Of a stretch of 64,000 nucleotides of DNA, positions 41,706 through 50,436 are shown in pieces; the first letter of the stretch is position 1; each line of letters opens with the position of its first letter. The DNA is from Modicisalibacter radicis (GTDB taxonomy: Bacteria; Pseudomonadota; Gammaproteobacteria; Pseudomonadales; Halomonadaceae). The DNA lies in assembly GCF_900961225.1 (NCBI RefSeq), contig NZ_CAAHFN010000109.1, positions 1 through 64,000 on the forward strand, given 5' to 3'. The notes under the pieces were generated by a model. It was not told the DNA's origin, did no database searches, and worked only from the letters and a program-made list of their open reading frames with translations. Position numbers and translations under genes: made by a program.

Positions 41706-44267
41706 TTACGCCTCGCCCAGCAGCCCCAGGCTGGCCATCGGAGTCTGCCGGCGCACCCCGCGCGACAGCAGGTGGCCGATCAGCCCGATCAGCAGCGCGC
41801 CGCCCAGCGGCAGCACCAGCCACAGCGTGAGGTGCAGGCGCGGCGCCAGGTCGAGCCAGCCGATATACACCCCGGCCGCGGCGAGTTCGGCGAGCAGCGC
41901 GCCCATCAGGCCGCTGGTCAGCCCCAGCAGGGCGAATTCGACGCCCTGGATCCGCGAGATCAGCCGGTCGCCGGCGCCGAACACCCGCAGCAGGCCGCTT
42001 TCGTGGGTGCGCAGCGAATGGCTGGCGGTGAGCGCGGCATACAGCACGCTGATCCCTGCCAGCAGCACGAACAGCAGCACCAGCTCCACGGCGCGGGTGA
42101 CCTGGGCCAGCAGCTCGCGAACGCGGCCCAGGATGGCGTCGACGTTGAGCAGCGAGACGCCGGGGTAGGCCTCGACCATGCGCCCGAGCAGATCGCGGTG
42201 CTCGCTGGCGTCGAGCTTGAAGGCGGTGATGTAGCTGTGGCCGTAGCGTTCGAGCACGCCGGGCGGAAAGATCACGAAGAAGTTGGGCCGAAAGCTGTCC
42301 CAGTCGAGATCGCGCAGGCTGGTGATCTCGCCGGTGACCCGGTCGCTGCCGACGGTGAAACTCATGGTGTCGCCAAGCCCCACGCCGAGCCGCTCGGCCA
42401 GGCCGTCCTCGACGGAGATCGGCACCGGCTGGCCCTCGGCGCCACCATTCGCCCCGCCGCTCTCGGCGTCGAACCATTCGCCGGCGACCACGCGGTTGCC
42501 CTCGGGCACCTCGGCGCGCCAGGTCAGGTTCAGTTCGCGCTGCAGGGAGTTGTCGCCGCGGCTCTCCTCGGGGACGGCCTGGCGTGGTTCGGCACCGTTG
42601 ATCGCGGTGACCCGGCCGCGCACCATCGGATACAACGCGGTGCGCGCGTCCGCCGCGCCGTCGAGCAGCTCGACGAAGCCGTCGCGCTCGCCGGGCTGGA
42701 TGTTGATGGCGAAGTAGTTGGGGGTGTCCTCGGGCAGTTGCGCCTGCCAGGTGCTGAGCAGGTCGCCGCGCACCAGGGTGATGATCGCCATCGCCGCGAA
42801 GGTCACGGCGAACGCCAGCAGCTGGCCTAGACTGGCCTGGCGGCGCCGCGCCAGCTGGCGGGCGCCGAGCCGCAGGGCCTGGGCGAAGCCGCCGCTGCCG
42901 GCGGCGCCCTGTCCCGACCCGCTGCGCCCGGCCAGGCGCAGCACCAGGCCGAGCAGCAGCCAGCCCAGCCCCCACAGCAGTGTCAGGGCGATGAGCCCGC
43001 CGACCAGCAGCGCAGCGGAGAGCACCAGGTCGCCGGAATACAGCCACAGCAGCGCGCCGAACACCAGGCTGGCCACCGCCACCACCAGCCACGCCGAGGC
43101 GGGCAGCGGGTCGAGCTCGCGCCGCAGTACCTTGAGCGCGCTGACCCGCTTGAGGCGCAGCAGGGTCGGCCCGGCGAAGCCGACCAGCACCGCCAGCGCG
43201 GTGAAGATGCCCATCAGCAGCGGCAGGATCCCCGGCGGCGGCAGCTCCATCGGCAGGAACTGCGCGAGCAGCGCCAGCAGGCCGGCCTGCCCCGCCAGCC
43301 CCAGCAGCGCGCCGAGCGCCGAGGCGCTGAGCGCCAGCCACAGCAGCTGCCAGGCGAACAGCCGGGACAGCTGCGACTGGGTGGCACCGAAGCAGCGCAG
43401 CAGCGCGGCGGTGTCCAGGTGCCGGTCGACGTAGCGGCGCGTGGCCATCGCCACGGCGACCCCGGCGAGCAGTACCGCGGCCAGCCCGGCCAGGCTCAGG
43501 TATTTCTCGGCGCGTTCCAGGGCGCTACCCAGCTGCGGGCGCTCGTCGCGCACGTCCTCGACCTCGACGCCCTGGCTGGCGAGACGTTCGAGCAGGCCGC
43601 CGACGCCCTCCACCGCCTCGGGCGACCCCTTGGCCAGCAGCTCGTATTCGACTCGCGAGCCGGGGCGCACCAGCCCGGTGGCGTCGAGATCGGCGATGCG
43701 CATCATCAGGCGTGGATTGAAGCTGGAAAAGCCCGCCGACTGGTCGGGCTCGCGCTCGATCAGCCCGCTGACCCTGAGCTCGGCCTGGCCCACCTGCACG
43801 CTGTCGCCGACGCTCACTTCGAGCAGTTGGGCGAGGCGCGGCGCGATCCACACCGAACCCGGCTCGGGGCCCCGCGGCAACTGGCTGATCCGGCCGTCGC
43901 CGAGATCGACATGGACCTCACCATAGAGCGGATAGGCCTCGTCGATCACCTTGAGGCTGGCCAGTTGGAAGGCGTCGTTGCGGCTGACCATCGACACCAT
44001 GTCGACCTGGTCGGCGAGCGTCAGCCCGGCGTCGCGCAGCGTCCGGTAGAGCGACTCGTCGAACGGCTGGCCCTGTTCGAGCTTGATGTCGCCGCCCATC
44101 AACTGGCCGGCCTGGCGGGTCAGGCCGCGATCCAGGCGGTCGAGAAAGAAGCCGATCATCGTCGAGGCGGCCACCGCCAGCGCCAGGGCGATGAACAGCG
44201 CGCGTACGTCGCTGGCGCGCAGGTCGCGGCGCAGCCCCTTGAGCGAGAGTCCCAGCATGCCGTTCAT
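41706..44267 (-). CDS. ybbP: ABC transporter permease, YbbP/FtsX family
   Basis: An 853-residue inner-membrane protein with ten membrane helices arranged as one N-terminal helix, a periplasmic MacB-PCD domain, a block of three, a central four-helix pair, a second periplasmic domain and three C-terminal helices (LLRVFGAGDRLISRIQ precedes the last group). The N-terminus (LRASDVRALFIALALAVAAS) matches YbbP. With YbbA it forms a MacB-like ABC system of uncertain role in envelope or lipid handling. The ATG overlaps the ybbA stop (ATGA, 44264-44267). Confidence 0.92.
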   Translation of the reverse strand: MNGMLGLSLKGLRRDLRASDVRALFIALALAVAASTMIGFFLDRLDRGLTRQAGQLMGGDIKLEQGQPFDESLYRTLRDAGLTLADQVDMVSMVSRNDAFQLASLKVIDEAYPLYGEVHVDLGDGRISQLPRGPEPGSVWIAPRLAQLLEVSVGDSVQVGQAELRVSGLIEREPDQSAGFSSFNPRLMMRIADLDATGLVRPGSRVEYELLAKGSPEAVEGVGGLLERLASQGVEVEDVRDERPQLGSALERAEKYLSLAGLAAVLLAGVAVAMATRRYVDRHLDTAALLRCFGATQSQLSRLFAWQLLWLALSASALGALLGLAGQAGLLALLAQFLPMELPPPGILPLLMGIFTALAVLVGFAGPTLLRLKRVSALKVLRRELDPLPASAWLVVAVASLVFGALLWLYSGDLVLSAALLVGGLIALTLLWGLGWLLLGLVLRLAGRSGSGQGAAGSGGFAQALRLGARQLARRRQASLGQLLAFAVTFAAMAIITLVRGDLLSTWQAQLPEDTPNYFAINIQPGERDGFVELLDGAADARTALYPMVRGRVTAINGAEPRQAVPEESRGDNSLQRELNLTWRAEVPEGNRVVAGEWFDAESGGANGGAEGQPVPISVEDGLAERLGVGLGDTMSFTVGSDRVTGEITSLRDLDWDSFRPNFFVIFPPGVLERYGHSYITAFKLDASEHRDLLGRMVEAYPGVSLLNVDAILGRVRELLAQVTRAVELVLLFVLLAGISVLYAALTASHSLRTHESGLLRVFGAGDRLISRIQGVEFALLGLTSGLMGALLAELAAAGVYIGWLDLAPRLHLTLWLVLPLGGALLIGLIGHLLSRGVRRQTPMASLGLLGEA

Positions 44268-44986
44268 GCCTCGACCTCGTCGCGGTTCATTTCCACCAGC
44301 TGGCCGGCGTCGAGACGCAGGCAGCGCCCGCAGCGCCGCGCCAGGTTGTGGTCGTGGGTGACCAGTACCAGGGTGGTGCCCGCCTCGCGGTTGAGGGTGA
44401 ACAGCAGGTCGATGACCGTCCGCCCGGTCTCGCGATCGAGGTTGCCGGTGGGTTCATCGGCGAACACCAGTTCGGGCTGGGTGACGAAGGCCCGCGCCAC
44501 GGCGACGCGCTGCTGCTCGCCGCCGGACAGCTGCTTGGGCAGGTGGTCCAGCCGCTCGCCGAGCCCGACCCGCGTGAGCCATTCGCGACCCCGCGCGGCG
44601 GGGTCGCCGTTGGGCGCCAGTTCCAGCGGCAGCAGCACGTTCTCCAGCGCGGTCAGCGTCGGCAGCAGTTGGAAGTTCTGGAACACGAAGCCGACCCGCC
44701 CGGCGCGCAGCCGTGCCCGACCGTCCTCGTCGAGCGCCGGCAACGATTCGCCGAACAGCTCGAGACGCCCCTCGCTGGGCGCGTCGAGCCCGGCCAGCAG
44801 GCCCAGCAGGGTCGACTTGCCGGAACCGGAACTGCCCAGGATCGCCACGCTCTCGCCGGCCGTCACTTCGATATCGAGCCGATCGAGGATGGTCAGCCGG
44901 CGTTCGCCGCTGTCGACATGCTTGCTGAGTCCCTGGGCCTGTAGAATGGGTACCGACGATACTTCACGCGCGTGGGAGTTGGACAT
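44264..44986 (-). CDS. ybbA: ABC transporter ATP-binding protein YbbA
   Basis: A 240-residue MacB-type ATPase: Walker A GSSGSGKST (about 48-56), Q-loop FVFQNFQLLPTL, signature LSGGEQQRVAVARA, Walker B LVFADEP and H-loop LVTHD. The family's TGNLDRETG follows Walker B. The ATG at 44986 matches the length of E. coli YbbA. Its start codon overlaps that of the divergent tesA, the same arrangement of ybbA beside tesA known in enterics. Confidence 0.93.
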   Translation of the reverse strand: MSNSHAREVSSVPILQAQGLSKHVDSGERRLTILDRLDIEVTAGESVAILGSSGSGKSTLLGLLAGLDAPSEGRLELFGESLPALDEDGRARLRAGRVGFVFQNFQLLPTLTALENVLLPLELAPNGDPAARGREWLTRVGLGERLDHLPKQLSGGEQQRVAVARAFVTQPELVFADEPTGNLDRETGRTVIDLLFTLNREAGTTLVLVTHDHNLARRCGRCLRLDAGQLVEMNRDEVEA

Positions 44987-45683
44987 GATGCAGACGTTCC
45001 CTGTGGTTGGGCGATGGTTCGCGAAGGGCGACAAGAACACGAGGCTGGCGGCGCTGTCGTTATGGATGCTGCTGGCGGCCGCGACCTGGGCCGGGCCGGC
45101 CGTGGCGGCGCCGACGCTGCTGGTGATGGGCGACAGCCTGAGCGCGGCCTACGGCATCGAGCGCGAGTCGGGCTGGGTGCAGCTGCTCGACGAACGGCTC
45201 ACCGACGAGGTCGAGGTGATCAACGCCAGCATCAGCGGCGAAACCACCTCGGGCGGCGTCACGCGGCTGCCCGAACTACTGCGACAGCATCAGCCCGACA
45301 TCGTTCTGCTCGAACTCGGCGGCAACGACGGCCTGCGCGGCCTGCCGCCGCAGCAGATGCGCGCCAATCTGGCCCGGATGATCGAGGCCAGCCAGCAGGC
45401 CGGCGCCCGGGTACTGCTGCTGGGTATCCGGATTCCGCCCAACTACGGCCAAGCCTACGCCGATGCCTTCAGCCGGGTCTACCGCACGCTCGCCGAACGC
45501 CATGACGTGCCGTTGGTGCCGTTCATCCTCGATGGCATTGCGCTCGACGATACGCTGATGCAGGACGACGGCATCCACCCCACCGCCGAGGCCCAGCCGC
45601 AGGTACTGGACAACGTCTGGCCGGCGCTGGAGAAGCTGCTGCCCAAACGCGCCATCGCCGAGGCCAAATTGCCCAAGAACTAA
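44985..45683 (+). CDS. tesA: multifunctional acyl-CoA thioesterase I / lysophospholipase / arylesterase
   Basis: A 232-residue secreted SGNH hydrolase. A signal peptide covers about residues 1-41 (cleavage after AVAA). The four blocks are visible: GDSL with S51 (MGDSLSAAYG), the glycine block, GGNDGLRG, and the final DGIHPTAEAQ with catalytic D and H. The family hydrolyses acyl-CoA and lysophospholipid esters in the periplasm. Two adjacent ATGs (44985, 44988) follow GGGAG. Divergent from ybbA with overlapping start codons. Confidence 0.94.
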   Translation: MMQTFPVVGRWFAKGDKNTRLAALSLWMLLAAATWAGPAVAAPTLLVMGDSLSAAYGIERESGWVQLLDERLTDEVEVINASISGETTSGGVTRLPELLRQHQPDIVLLELGGNDGLRGLPPQQMRANLARMIEASQQAGARVLLLGIRIPPNYGQAYADAFSRVYRTLAERHDVPLVPFILDGIALDDTLMQDDGIHPTAEAQPQVLDNVWPALEKLLPKRAIAEAKLPKN

Positions 45684-45726
45684 AAAAGGACCAAAATAAG
45701 ACTACACAACGCAAGAGGAACGGGCC

Positions 45727-45990
45727 ATGCGTGTCGAAACCATCAGCTACTTGAAGAAAAATGCCGCCACCCTGGACGTGGAAGAGCCTCTGGTGATCAC
45801 CCAGAAGGGCAAGCCGACTTACGTGGTCGAGTCCTATGCAGCCCATGAGCGCCGGGAGCAGGCCATTGCCCTGCTCAAGCTGCTGAGCCTGGGCGAGAAG
45901 AGCCGCGCGGAAGGCAAGACCATGAGCGCCGAGGAATTCATGGCGAAGTTGAAGGAGGACGAGCGAATCGATCTGGATGAAACGCCATGA
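45727..45990 (+). CDS. Phd/YefM-type antitoxin
   Basis: An 87-residue protein: N-terminal Phd-fold segment (ETISYLKKNAATL, then PLVITQKGKPTYVVESY, residues 21-37) followed by a helical acidic tail that would bind the toxin. An AGAGGAAC site precedes the ATG. Its stop overlaps the toxin start by 4 bases. Probably autoregulated with the toxin as co-repressor, as usual for the family. Confidence 0.88.
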   Translation: MRVETISYLKKNAATLDVEEPLVITQKGKPTYVVESYAAHERREQAIALLKLLSLGEKSRAEGKTMSAEEFMAKLKEDERIDLDETP

Positions 45991-46334
45991 GCCAGGCCTC
46001 GGCGGTAACGCTCGAAGACACGGCGTTGCAATCGTTGCGAAGTTGCCGCCACTTTCTGATCGATCATATGGACATGCCTCCTGCCCGGGCGCACGCCTAC
46101 ACGCAAGGGCTGGCCGACAGTGCGATGACCCGCGCTCGTGAAAGACCCGACACCTATCGCCTCTGTCGCATCGCCCTGGAAATGGGCATCGACCATTATC
46201 GCGAGCTGCTGGTCGACGACTATCGGGTCATCTACCACTACTGGCCCAAGGAAAATCAGGTCTCCATCTACCTCTTCGCCCACCAGCGCCAGGACTTCAA
46301 ACGGTTGCTATTTGAATATCAAATATTGAGTTAA
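45987..46334 (+). CDS. RelE/ParE-superfamily toxin
   Basis: A 115-residue protein of the RelE/ParE fold. The characteristic C-terminal strands YRELLVDDYRVIYHYWP, with SIYLFAHQRQDFKRLL after them, are clear. Position after the Phd-like antitoxin with ATGA overlap confirms the pairing. Whether it is a ribosome-dependent RNase or a gyrase poison cannot be told from sequence. Its stop overlaps the convergent DMT gene by 3 bases. Confidence 0.88.
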   Translation: MSQASAVTLEDTALQSLRSCRHFLIDHMDMPPARAHAYTQGLADSAMTRARERPDTYRLCRIALEMGIDHYRELLVDDYRVIYHYWPKENQVSIYLFAHQRQDFKRLLFEYQILS

Positions 46335-47221
46335 TGCTCCGCGACCGGCGCCGGCGCCTTCTGCAACTGCTGCAAGCCCAGCCCGGCGAGGATCAGTACC
46401 AGGCCGACCAGCGTCGAGGCCAGGATCGGCTCACCGACGATGAAGTGCAGCAGCAGCAACGACACCGGCGGCGAGAGAAAGATCAGGTTGGAGACCTTGG
46501 CGGTGCGCGAGACCTGCTGCACCGCCATCTGCCACAGCACGAAGGCGAAGCCCATCTCGAACAGCCCGACATAGACGCCGGCGCCAAGGCTCGCCCAGCC
46601 GTGCCAGTTGAATCCCGGGCCGAAGGCAACGATCGCGGTCAGCACCGGTAGGCCGACACTGAAGTTTTGCCACTGGGCGACGAGCGGCTCGCGGTGATCG
46701 CGGGCGTTGAGCAGCCAGTAGAGCGCCCACAACAGCGTCGAAACCAGCGCCAGCGCTACCCCCAACGGATCGGCGAAGGCCACGTCGAGCACTCGCCCGC
46801 GAGTGGCGATGGTCCACACTCCGGCGTAGGCGACCAGCCCGGCGAGCACGTCGTAACGGGTCAGGCGCTGGCCGAGGATCGGCACGGCGAGAAAGGCCAT
46901 CGCCAACGCCCAGGTGTAGTTGAGCGCCATCGCCTCCTGCCCCGGCAGCCGGTCGTAGGCAGCGAACAGCGCCAGGTAGTACGCCACCGGGTTCATCAGT
47001 CCGGCCCACAGCGCAGTCCGCCAGCCATGGCGCAGGGCGTTTCCGAGCTGCCCACGACGCACCATCAAAAGGCCGATCAACAGCCACGAGACCAGCGCGG
47101 CGATCCACATCAGCTCGGCGGGTGTCATGCCGGCCAGCGCCAGCTTGAAGGCGGTAGCCACCGTCGACCACAGCCCCACCGCCCCGACGCCGTATAGCAT
47201 CGCCCGTTGATCGCGCGTCAT
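46331..47221 (-). CDS. EamA/DMT-family transporter
   Basis: A 296-residue inner-membrane protein of ten helices in two EamA repeats (residues about 8-140 and 150-285). GAVGLWSTVATAFKLAL opens the first repeat, and MALNYTWALAMAFLAVP and LIFLSPPVSLLLLHFIVGE are typical positions. Members export amino acids or metabolites; no substrate can be given. Convergent with the toxin gene. Confidence 0.9.
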   Translation of the reverse strand: MTRDQRAMLYGVGAVGLWSTVATAFKLALAGMTPAELMWIAALVSWLLIGLLMVRRGQLGNALRHGWRTALWAGLMNPVAYYLALFAAYDRLPGQEAMALNYTWALAMAFLAVPILGQRLTRYDVLAGLVAYAGVWTIATRGRVLDVAFADPLGVALALVSTLLWALYWLLNARDHREPLVAQWQNFSVGLPVLTAIVAFGPGFNWHGWASLGAGVYVGLFEMGFAFVLWQMAVQQVSRTAKVSNLIFLSPPVSLLLLHFIVGEPILASTLVGLVLILAGLGLQQLQKAPAPVAEH

Positions 47222-47265
47222 CTCGCCTCCCTGCCTTCCACGCCCGGCGCGGCTTCATTACGCTT

Positions 47266-47431
47266 TGCCTGAAAAATGCCTGCGCTCGCCCATACGGCGT
47301 TAAAAATCAGCTCGGGCGCGAGTTCGATCAAAATGCTCATTTACACCATGTAAACTCGCGTGCGAGCCCAGTACGCTTTCTACACCGATTTTTGCCTTGT
47401 CTGGCCATCGCTCGCCGATTTTTCAGACAAA
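47266..47431. repeat. intergenic element with inverted ends, family 2, full copy
   Basis: Ends CTTTGCCTGAAAAAT and ATTTTTCAGACAAAG are inverted repeats with one mismatch in 15. Inside are further paired motifs (ACGGCGTTAAAAAT, TTTACA-N-TGTAAA, TTTTTGCC). No transposase is present. A partial copy lies at 13862-13895. It fills most of the 290-base gap before zntB. I recall similar elements from other marine gammaproteobacteria, but cannot verify this here. Confidence 0.75.
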
Positions 47432-47511
47432 GCTAGGATATGGCGAACAGCCTAACCGGGCCGCCGAGCGCTGGCGAGCCCCCGGGCACCGGCCACGAGG
47501 AACCGCCAATA

Positions 47512-48504
47512 ATGACGAGCCAATTGCCGATCCCCGTCGAGAGCGCGTTCGTCACCGCCTACCGGCTCGATGGGCGCGGTGGCGGCGAACAGCTCGACAA
47601 CGAGGCCCTGCACCGCGCCTGGAGCAGCGACAATGCCCCGCTGTGGTTGCATCTGGACTTTCGCCACGATGACGTCACCGATTACCTGGGCTCGCTGGCC
47701 GGGCTCGAGGAGGCGGTGATCGAGGCGCTGCTCGAGCCGGACACCCGGCCCCGGGTCGCGCGCTTCGGGCGTGGCGTGGTGACCACCCTGCGCGGGATCA
47801 ACTTCAACCCCGGCGCGGCTCCCGAAGACCTGATCTCGCTGCGCGTGTGGATGACCCCCAAGCGGCTGATCACCCTGCGCCGGCGCCCCCTTCATGCGGT
47901 CAACGTGGTTCGCGAGCGCATCGATTCCGGCGAGGGGGCGATGTCGATCCCCGATCTGGTCGCCTGGATGGCCGAGACGCTGGTCGACCAGGCCGGCGAC
48001 GTCACTCATCAGCTCGAGGAGCGCATGGCCGAACTGGAGGACGCCCAGCTGGCCGGGCGCGGCAACCTCAACGTCGACGAGCTGACCCGCATCCGCCGGC
48101 CGCTGATCACCCTGCGGCGGTTCATGGGCCCGCAGCGCGACTGCCTGTCGCAACTCGCCCAGGGCCCGCTGTGGCTGGACGACGACAGCAAGGTGTCGAT
48201 CCGCGAGAGCGCCAACCAGTTGTCGCGCTACGTCGAGGATTTCAACGCCATGCAGGAGCGCGCGCTGATCCTTCAGGAGCAGTTGTGGAGCGAACACAAC
48301 GAACAGCTCAACCAGCGCATGTACATGCTCGCCATCGTCACCACGGTGTTCTTGCCGCTGAGCTTTCTGACCGGGCTGCTGGGCGTCAACGTCGGCGGCA
48401 TCCCCGGCGCCGACAGCCCGCTGGGCTTCACGATCTTCGTCGTCATCACCGTGACGGTGGGCATCGGCGTGATGGCGCTGCTCAAGCGCAAGCACTGGTG
48501 GTGA
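47512..48504 (+). CDS. zntB: zinc transporter ZntB (CorA family)
   Basis: A 330-residue 2-TM-GxN protein. A large cytoplasmic N-terminal funnel (to about 265) with coiled segments (QLEERMAELEDAQ) leads to two C-terminal helices; the signature GVNVGGIPG sits at the end of the first (about 287), and the chain ends with the basic KRKHWW. ZntB mediates Zn2+ uptake driven by protons in E. coli. The start at 47512 follows GAGGAA; a longer frame upstream reads through the repeat-associated region. Confidence 0.93.
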   Translation: MTSQLPIPVESAFVTAYRLDGRGGGEQLDNEALHRAWSSDNAPLWLHLDFRHDDVTDYLGSLAGLEEAVIEALLEPDTRPRVARFGRGVVTTLRGINFNPGAAPEDLISLRVWMTPKRLITLRRRPLHAVNVVRERIDSGEGAMSIPDLVAWMAETLVDQAGDVTHQLEERMAELEDAQLAGRGNLNVDELTRIRRPLITLRRFMGPQRDCLSQLAQGPLWLDDDSKVSIRESANQLSRYVEDFNAMQERALILQEQLWSEHNEQLNQRMYMLAIVTTVFLPLSFLTGLLGVNVGGIPGADSPLGFTIFVVITVTVGIGVMALLKRKHWW

Positions 48505-48548
48505 GACCAGCCACGAGCCACGGGCAGCGAGCTGCGGGCCAGAATATT

Positions 48549-48616
48549 AGCTCGTAGCTCGTAGCTCGTAGCTCGTAGCTCGTAGCTCGTAGCTCGTAGC
48601 TCGTAGCTCGTAGCTC
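48549..48616. repeat. heptamer array AGCTCGT, about 9.7 copies
   Basis: Perfect heptamer repeats immediately after the stop codon (48620-48622) of the SelT-like gene and 45 bases after zntB. A degenerate prelude (CCACGAGCCACGGGCAGCGA) precedes it. The unit is the same as at 37364-37388. No spacers, so it is not a CRISPR. Confidence 0.95.
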
Positions 48617-48619
48617 AGC

Positions 48620-48889
48620 CTACCGATCGACATGCCCCAGATCGCGCTCGGGGTCGAGCCGGTCGCGCACCCGGCGCTTGAGCTCCTTGATGTCGGGGAA
48701 GCCGCCGTCGCGCTTGCGCTCCCAGAGCGTCTCGCCGTCATAGCTGACTTCGAAGTGACCGCCATGGCTGGGGACGAGCGTGACGCCCTCGAGGTCCTCG
48801 CCGAAGGTTGAGAGCAGCTCCTGGGCATACCAGCCGGCACGCAGAAGCCACTGGCATTGCGTGCAATAATGAATGTGAACCGAGGCCAT
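48620..48889 (-). CDS. SelT/SelW/SelH (Rdx)-family thioredoxin-like protein
   Basis: An 89-residue protein. The redox motif C9-T-Q-C12 follows the first strand (VHIHYC), then LRAGWYAQELL and the conserved GGHFEVSYDGETLWERK, as in bacterial Rdx proteins in which cysteine replaces selenocysteine. The ATG at 48889 has AAGGAG upstream; an 18-codon longer frame does not fit the family. Role presumably redox; partner unknown. Confidence 0.9.
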   Translation of the reverse strand: MASVHIHYCTQCQWLLRAGWYAQELLSTFGEDLEGVTLVPSHGGHFEVSYDGETLWERKRDGGFPDIKELKRRVRDRLDPERDLGHVDR

Positions 48890-48996
48890 CGTGATACTCC
48901 TTGGAAAAAGACCTGTAGATCGCCGATGACCCGATGATAGCAACTGGCCGCCACGTCCCGTAGCGTGCCGGGCCGATGACGACGAGGGAGCGCCGC

Positions 48997-50313
48997 GTGG
49001 CCGAGACCAGCATCAGTCAGACCCGCCTTTTCGAGTGGCTCACCGGCGACGAGGACAGCCGGCTGTGCAGGGACATTTCCGACAGCGCCTGCCGCGAACA
49101 GCCGGGCAACTTCTTTCGCCATCTGTGCGCCGCGCTGGGCAACAAGCTCGCCGACGAATTGTCGAGCGCGCGCCTGGTGCTGCCCTGGCTGCTCGGCGCG
49201 ATCGGCGCGCCGATCTGGATGGTCGGCCTGCTGGTGCCGATCCGCGAGGCCGGCGCGCTGTTGCCGCAGGTGCTGGTCGCCGGCGTTGCCCGAGGGCTGC
49301 CGCAGCGCAAGTGGATCTGGGTGATCGGCGGCCTGCTGCAGGCGTTCAGCGCCGCGCTGCTGGCCGCGCTGGCACTGTTCGGCCGGGGCGGCATCGGCGG
49401 CACGCTGGTGCTGCTCGTGCTGGTGGTACTGTCGTTGGCCCGTGGGCTGTCGTCCATCGCCACCAAGGATGTGATGGGCAAGACCATCGCCAAGCGCCGA
49501 CGCGGCACGCTGATGGGCTGGAGCGGCAGCGTCGCCGGCGCGGTGACGCTGGCCGCCGGCGGCGTGCTGATGCTGTTCGACGACCGGCCCGGGCAGTTGG
49601 CACTGGCGGTCCTGCTGGCCATCGCCGCGCTGGGCTGGCTGCTCAACGCCGCCTGCGCGGCGCTGATCCGCGAGGAACCCGGCGCCACCGAAGGCGGCGA
49701 CAGCGTCTGGGCCAGCCTGCGCCAGGGCATCGCCAAGTTGCGCCAGGACCGCGCCTTCCTGCACTTCAACCTGACCCGTGCCCTGTTGCTGTCCAGTGCC
49801 CTGGCATTGCCCTACATCGCGCTGCTCGGCCAGCAGCAGGGGAACGGCGACCTGGGCGGGCTGGGCACGCTGATCGTCGTGTCGGGGCTGGCCGGGATGC
49901 TGGCCAGCCCGCTGTGGGGCAAACGCGCCGACGCCTCGAGCCGCAGGGTGCTTCGCGACGCCGGCCTGGCGGCGGCGGCGTGCTGCGTGGCCACCGCCGG
50001 GGTGGCCTGGGCGCCGGGCGACTGGAGCCATACGGTGTATCCGTTCGCCGTCCTGTACGGCCTGCTGCTGATCGCCCACACCGGGGTACGCCTGGGGCGC
50101 AAGACCTACGTGGTCGATCTGGCCGGCGCCGATGACCGAGCCCTCTACGTGGCATTGTCGAACACCCTGACGGGCGTGCTGATGCTGATCGTCGGCGGCC
50201 TGATCGGGGCACTGGCGCAGTGGCTGGGCAGCGCCGCCCTGCTGACGATCCTGGCCGGGTGCGCCCTGGCGGCGGCGGCCTGCGCCCAGCGCCTGCCCGA
50301 GGTGGAGGCGTGA
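48997..50313 (+). CDS. MFS transporter
   Basis: A 438-residue major-facilitator protein with about 11-12 helices (two halves joined by a loop around residue 215-235). An extended cytoplasmic N-terminus (about 1-55) precedes the first helix. The start chosen is GTG 48997, which has GAGGGAG seven bases upstream; the ATG at 48976 in the same frame is an alternative with no ribosome binding site. Substrate unknown. It stands alone on the plus strand, divergent from the SelT-like gene. Confidence 0.85.
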   Translation: MAETSISQTRLFEWLTGDEDSRLCRDISDSACREQPGNFFRHLCAALGNKLADELSSARLVLPWLLGAIGAPIWMVGLLVPIREAGALLPQVLVAGVARGLPQRKWIWVIGGLLQAFSAALLAALALFGRGGIGGTLVLLVLVVLSLARGLSSIATKDVMGKTIAKRRRGTLMGWSGSVAGAVTLAAGGVLMLFDDRPGQLALAVLLAIAALGWLLNAACAALIREEPGATEGGDSVWASLRQGIAKLRQDRAFLHFNLTRALLLSSALALPYIALLGQQQGNGDLGGLGTLIVVSGLAGMLASPLWGKRADASSRRVLRDAGLAAAACCVATAGVAWAPGDWSHTVYPFAVLYGLLLIAHTGVRLGRKTYVVDLAGADDRALYVALSNTLTGVLMLIVGGLIGALAQWLGSAALLTILAGCALAAAACAQRLPEVEA

Positions 50314-50436
50314 CACGGGCGGGCCCGTGCAAGCCGCAGGCCCCTCAACGCGTTGAAATCCCTGTCCGCTCTGGCCATGATGCTAGACAGGCAGCACCGT
50401 GCGAGCGGCACGTCACCGTCACAGGACAACAAGCGC

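Noticed and set aside
43419..45683. A 754-codon plus-strand frame ending with tesA
   Set aside because: Only its last 232 codons are tesA; the rest is antisense to ybbP and ybbA. The tesA start is set by the signal peptide and ribosome binding site at 44985.
48549..48616. Repeat array that could suggest a CRISPR or coding repeat
   Set aside because: Perfect heptamers with no spacers. A minus-strand frame reading through it ends in the SelT-like gene region out of its frame.
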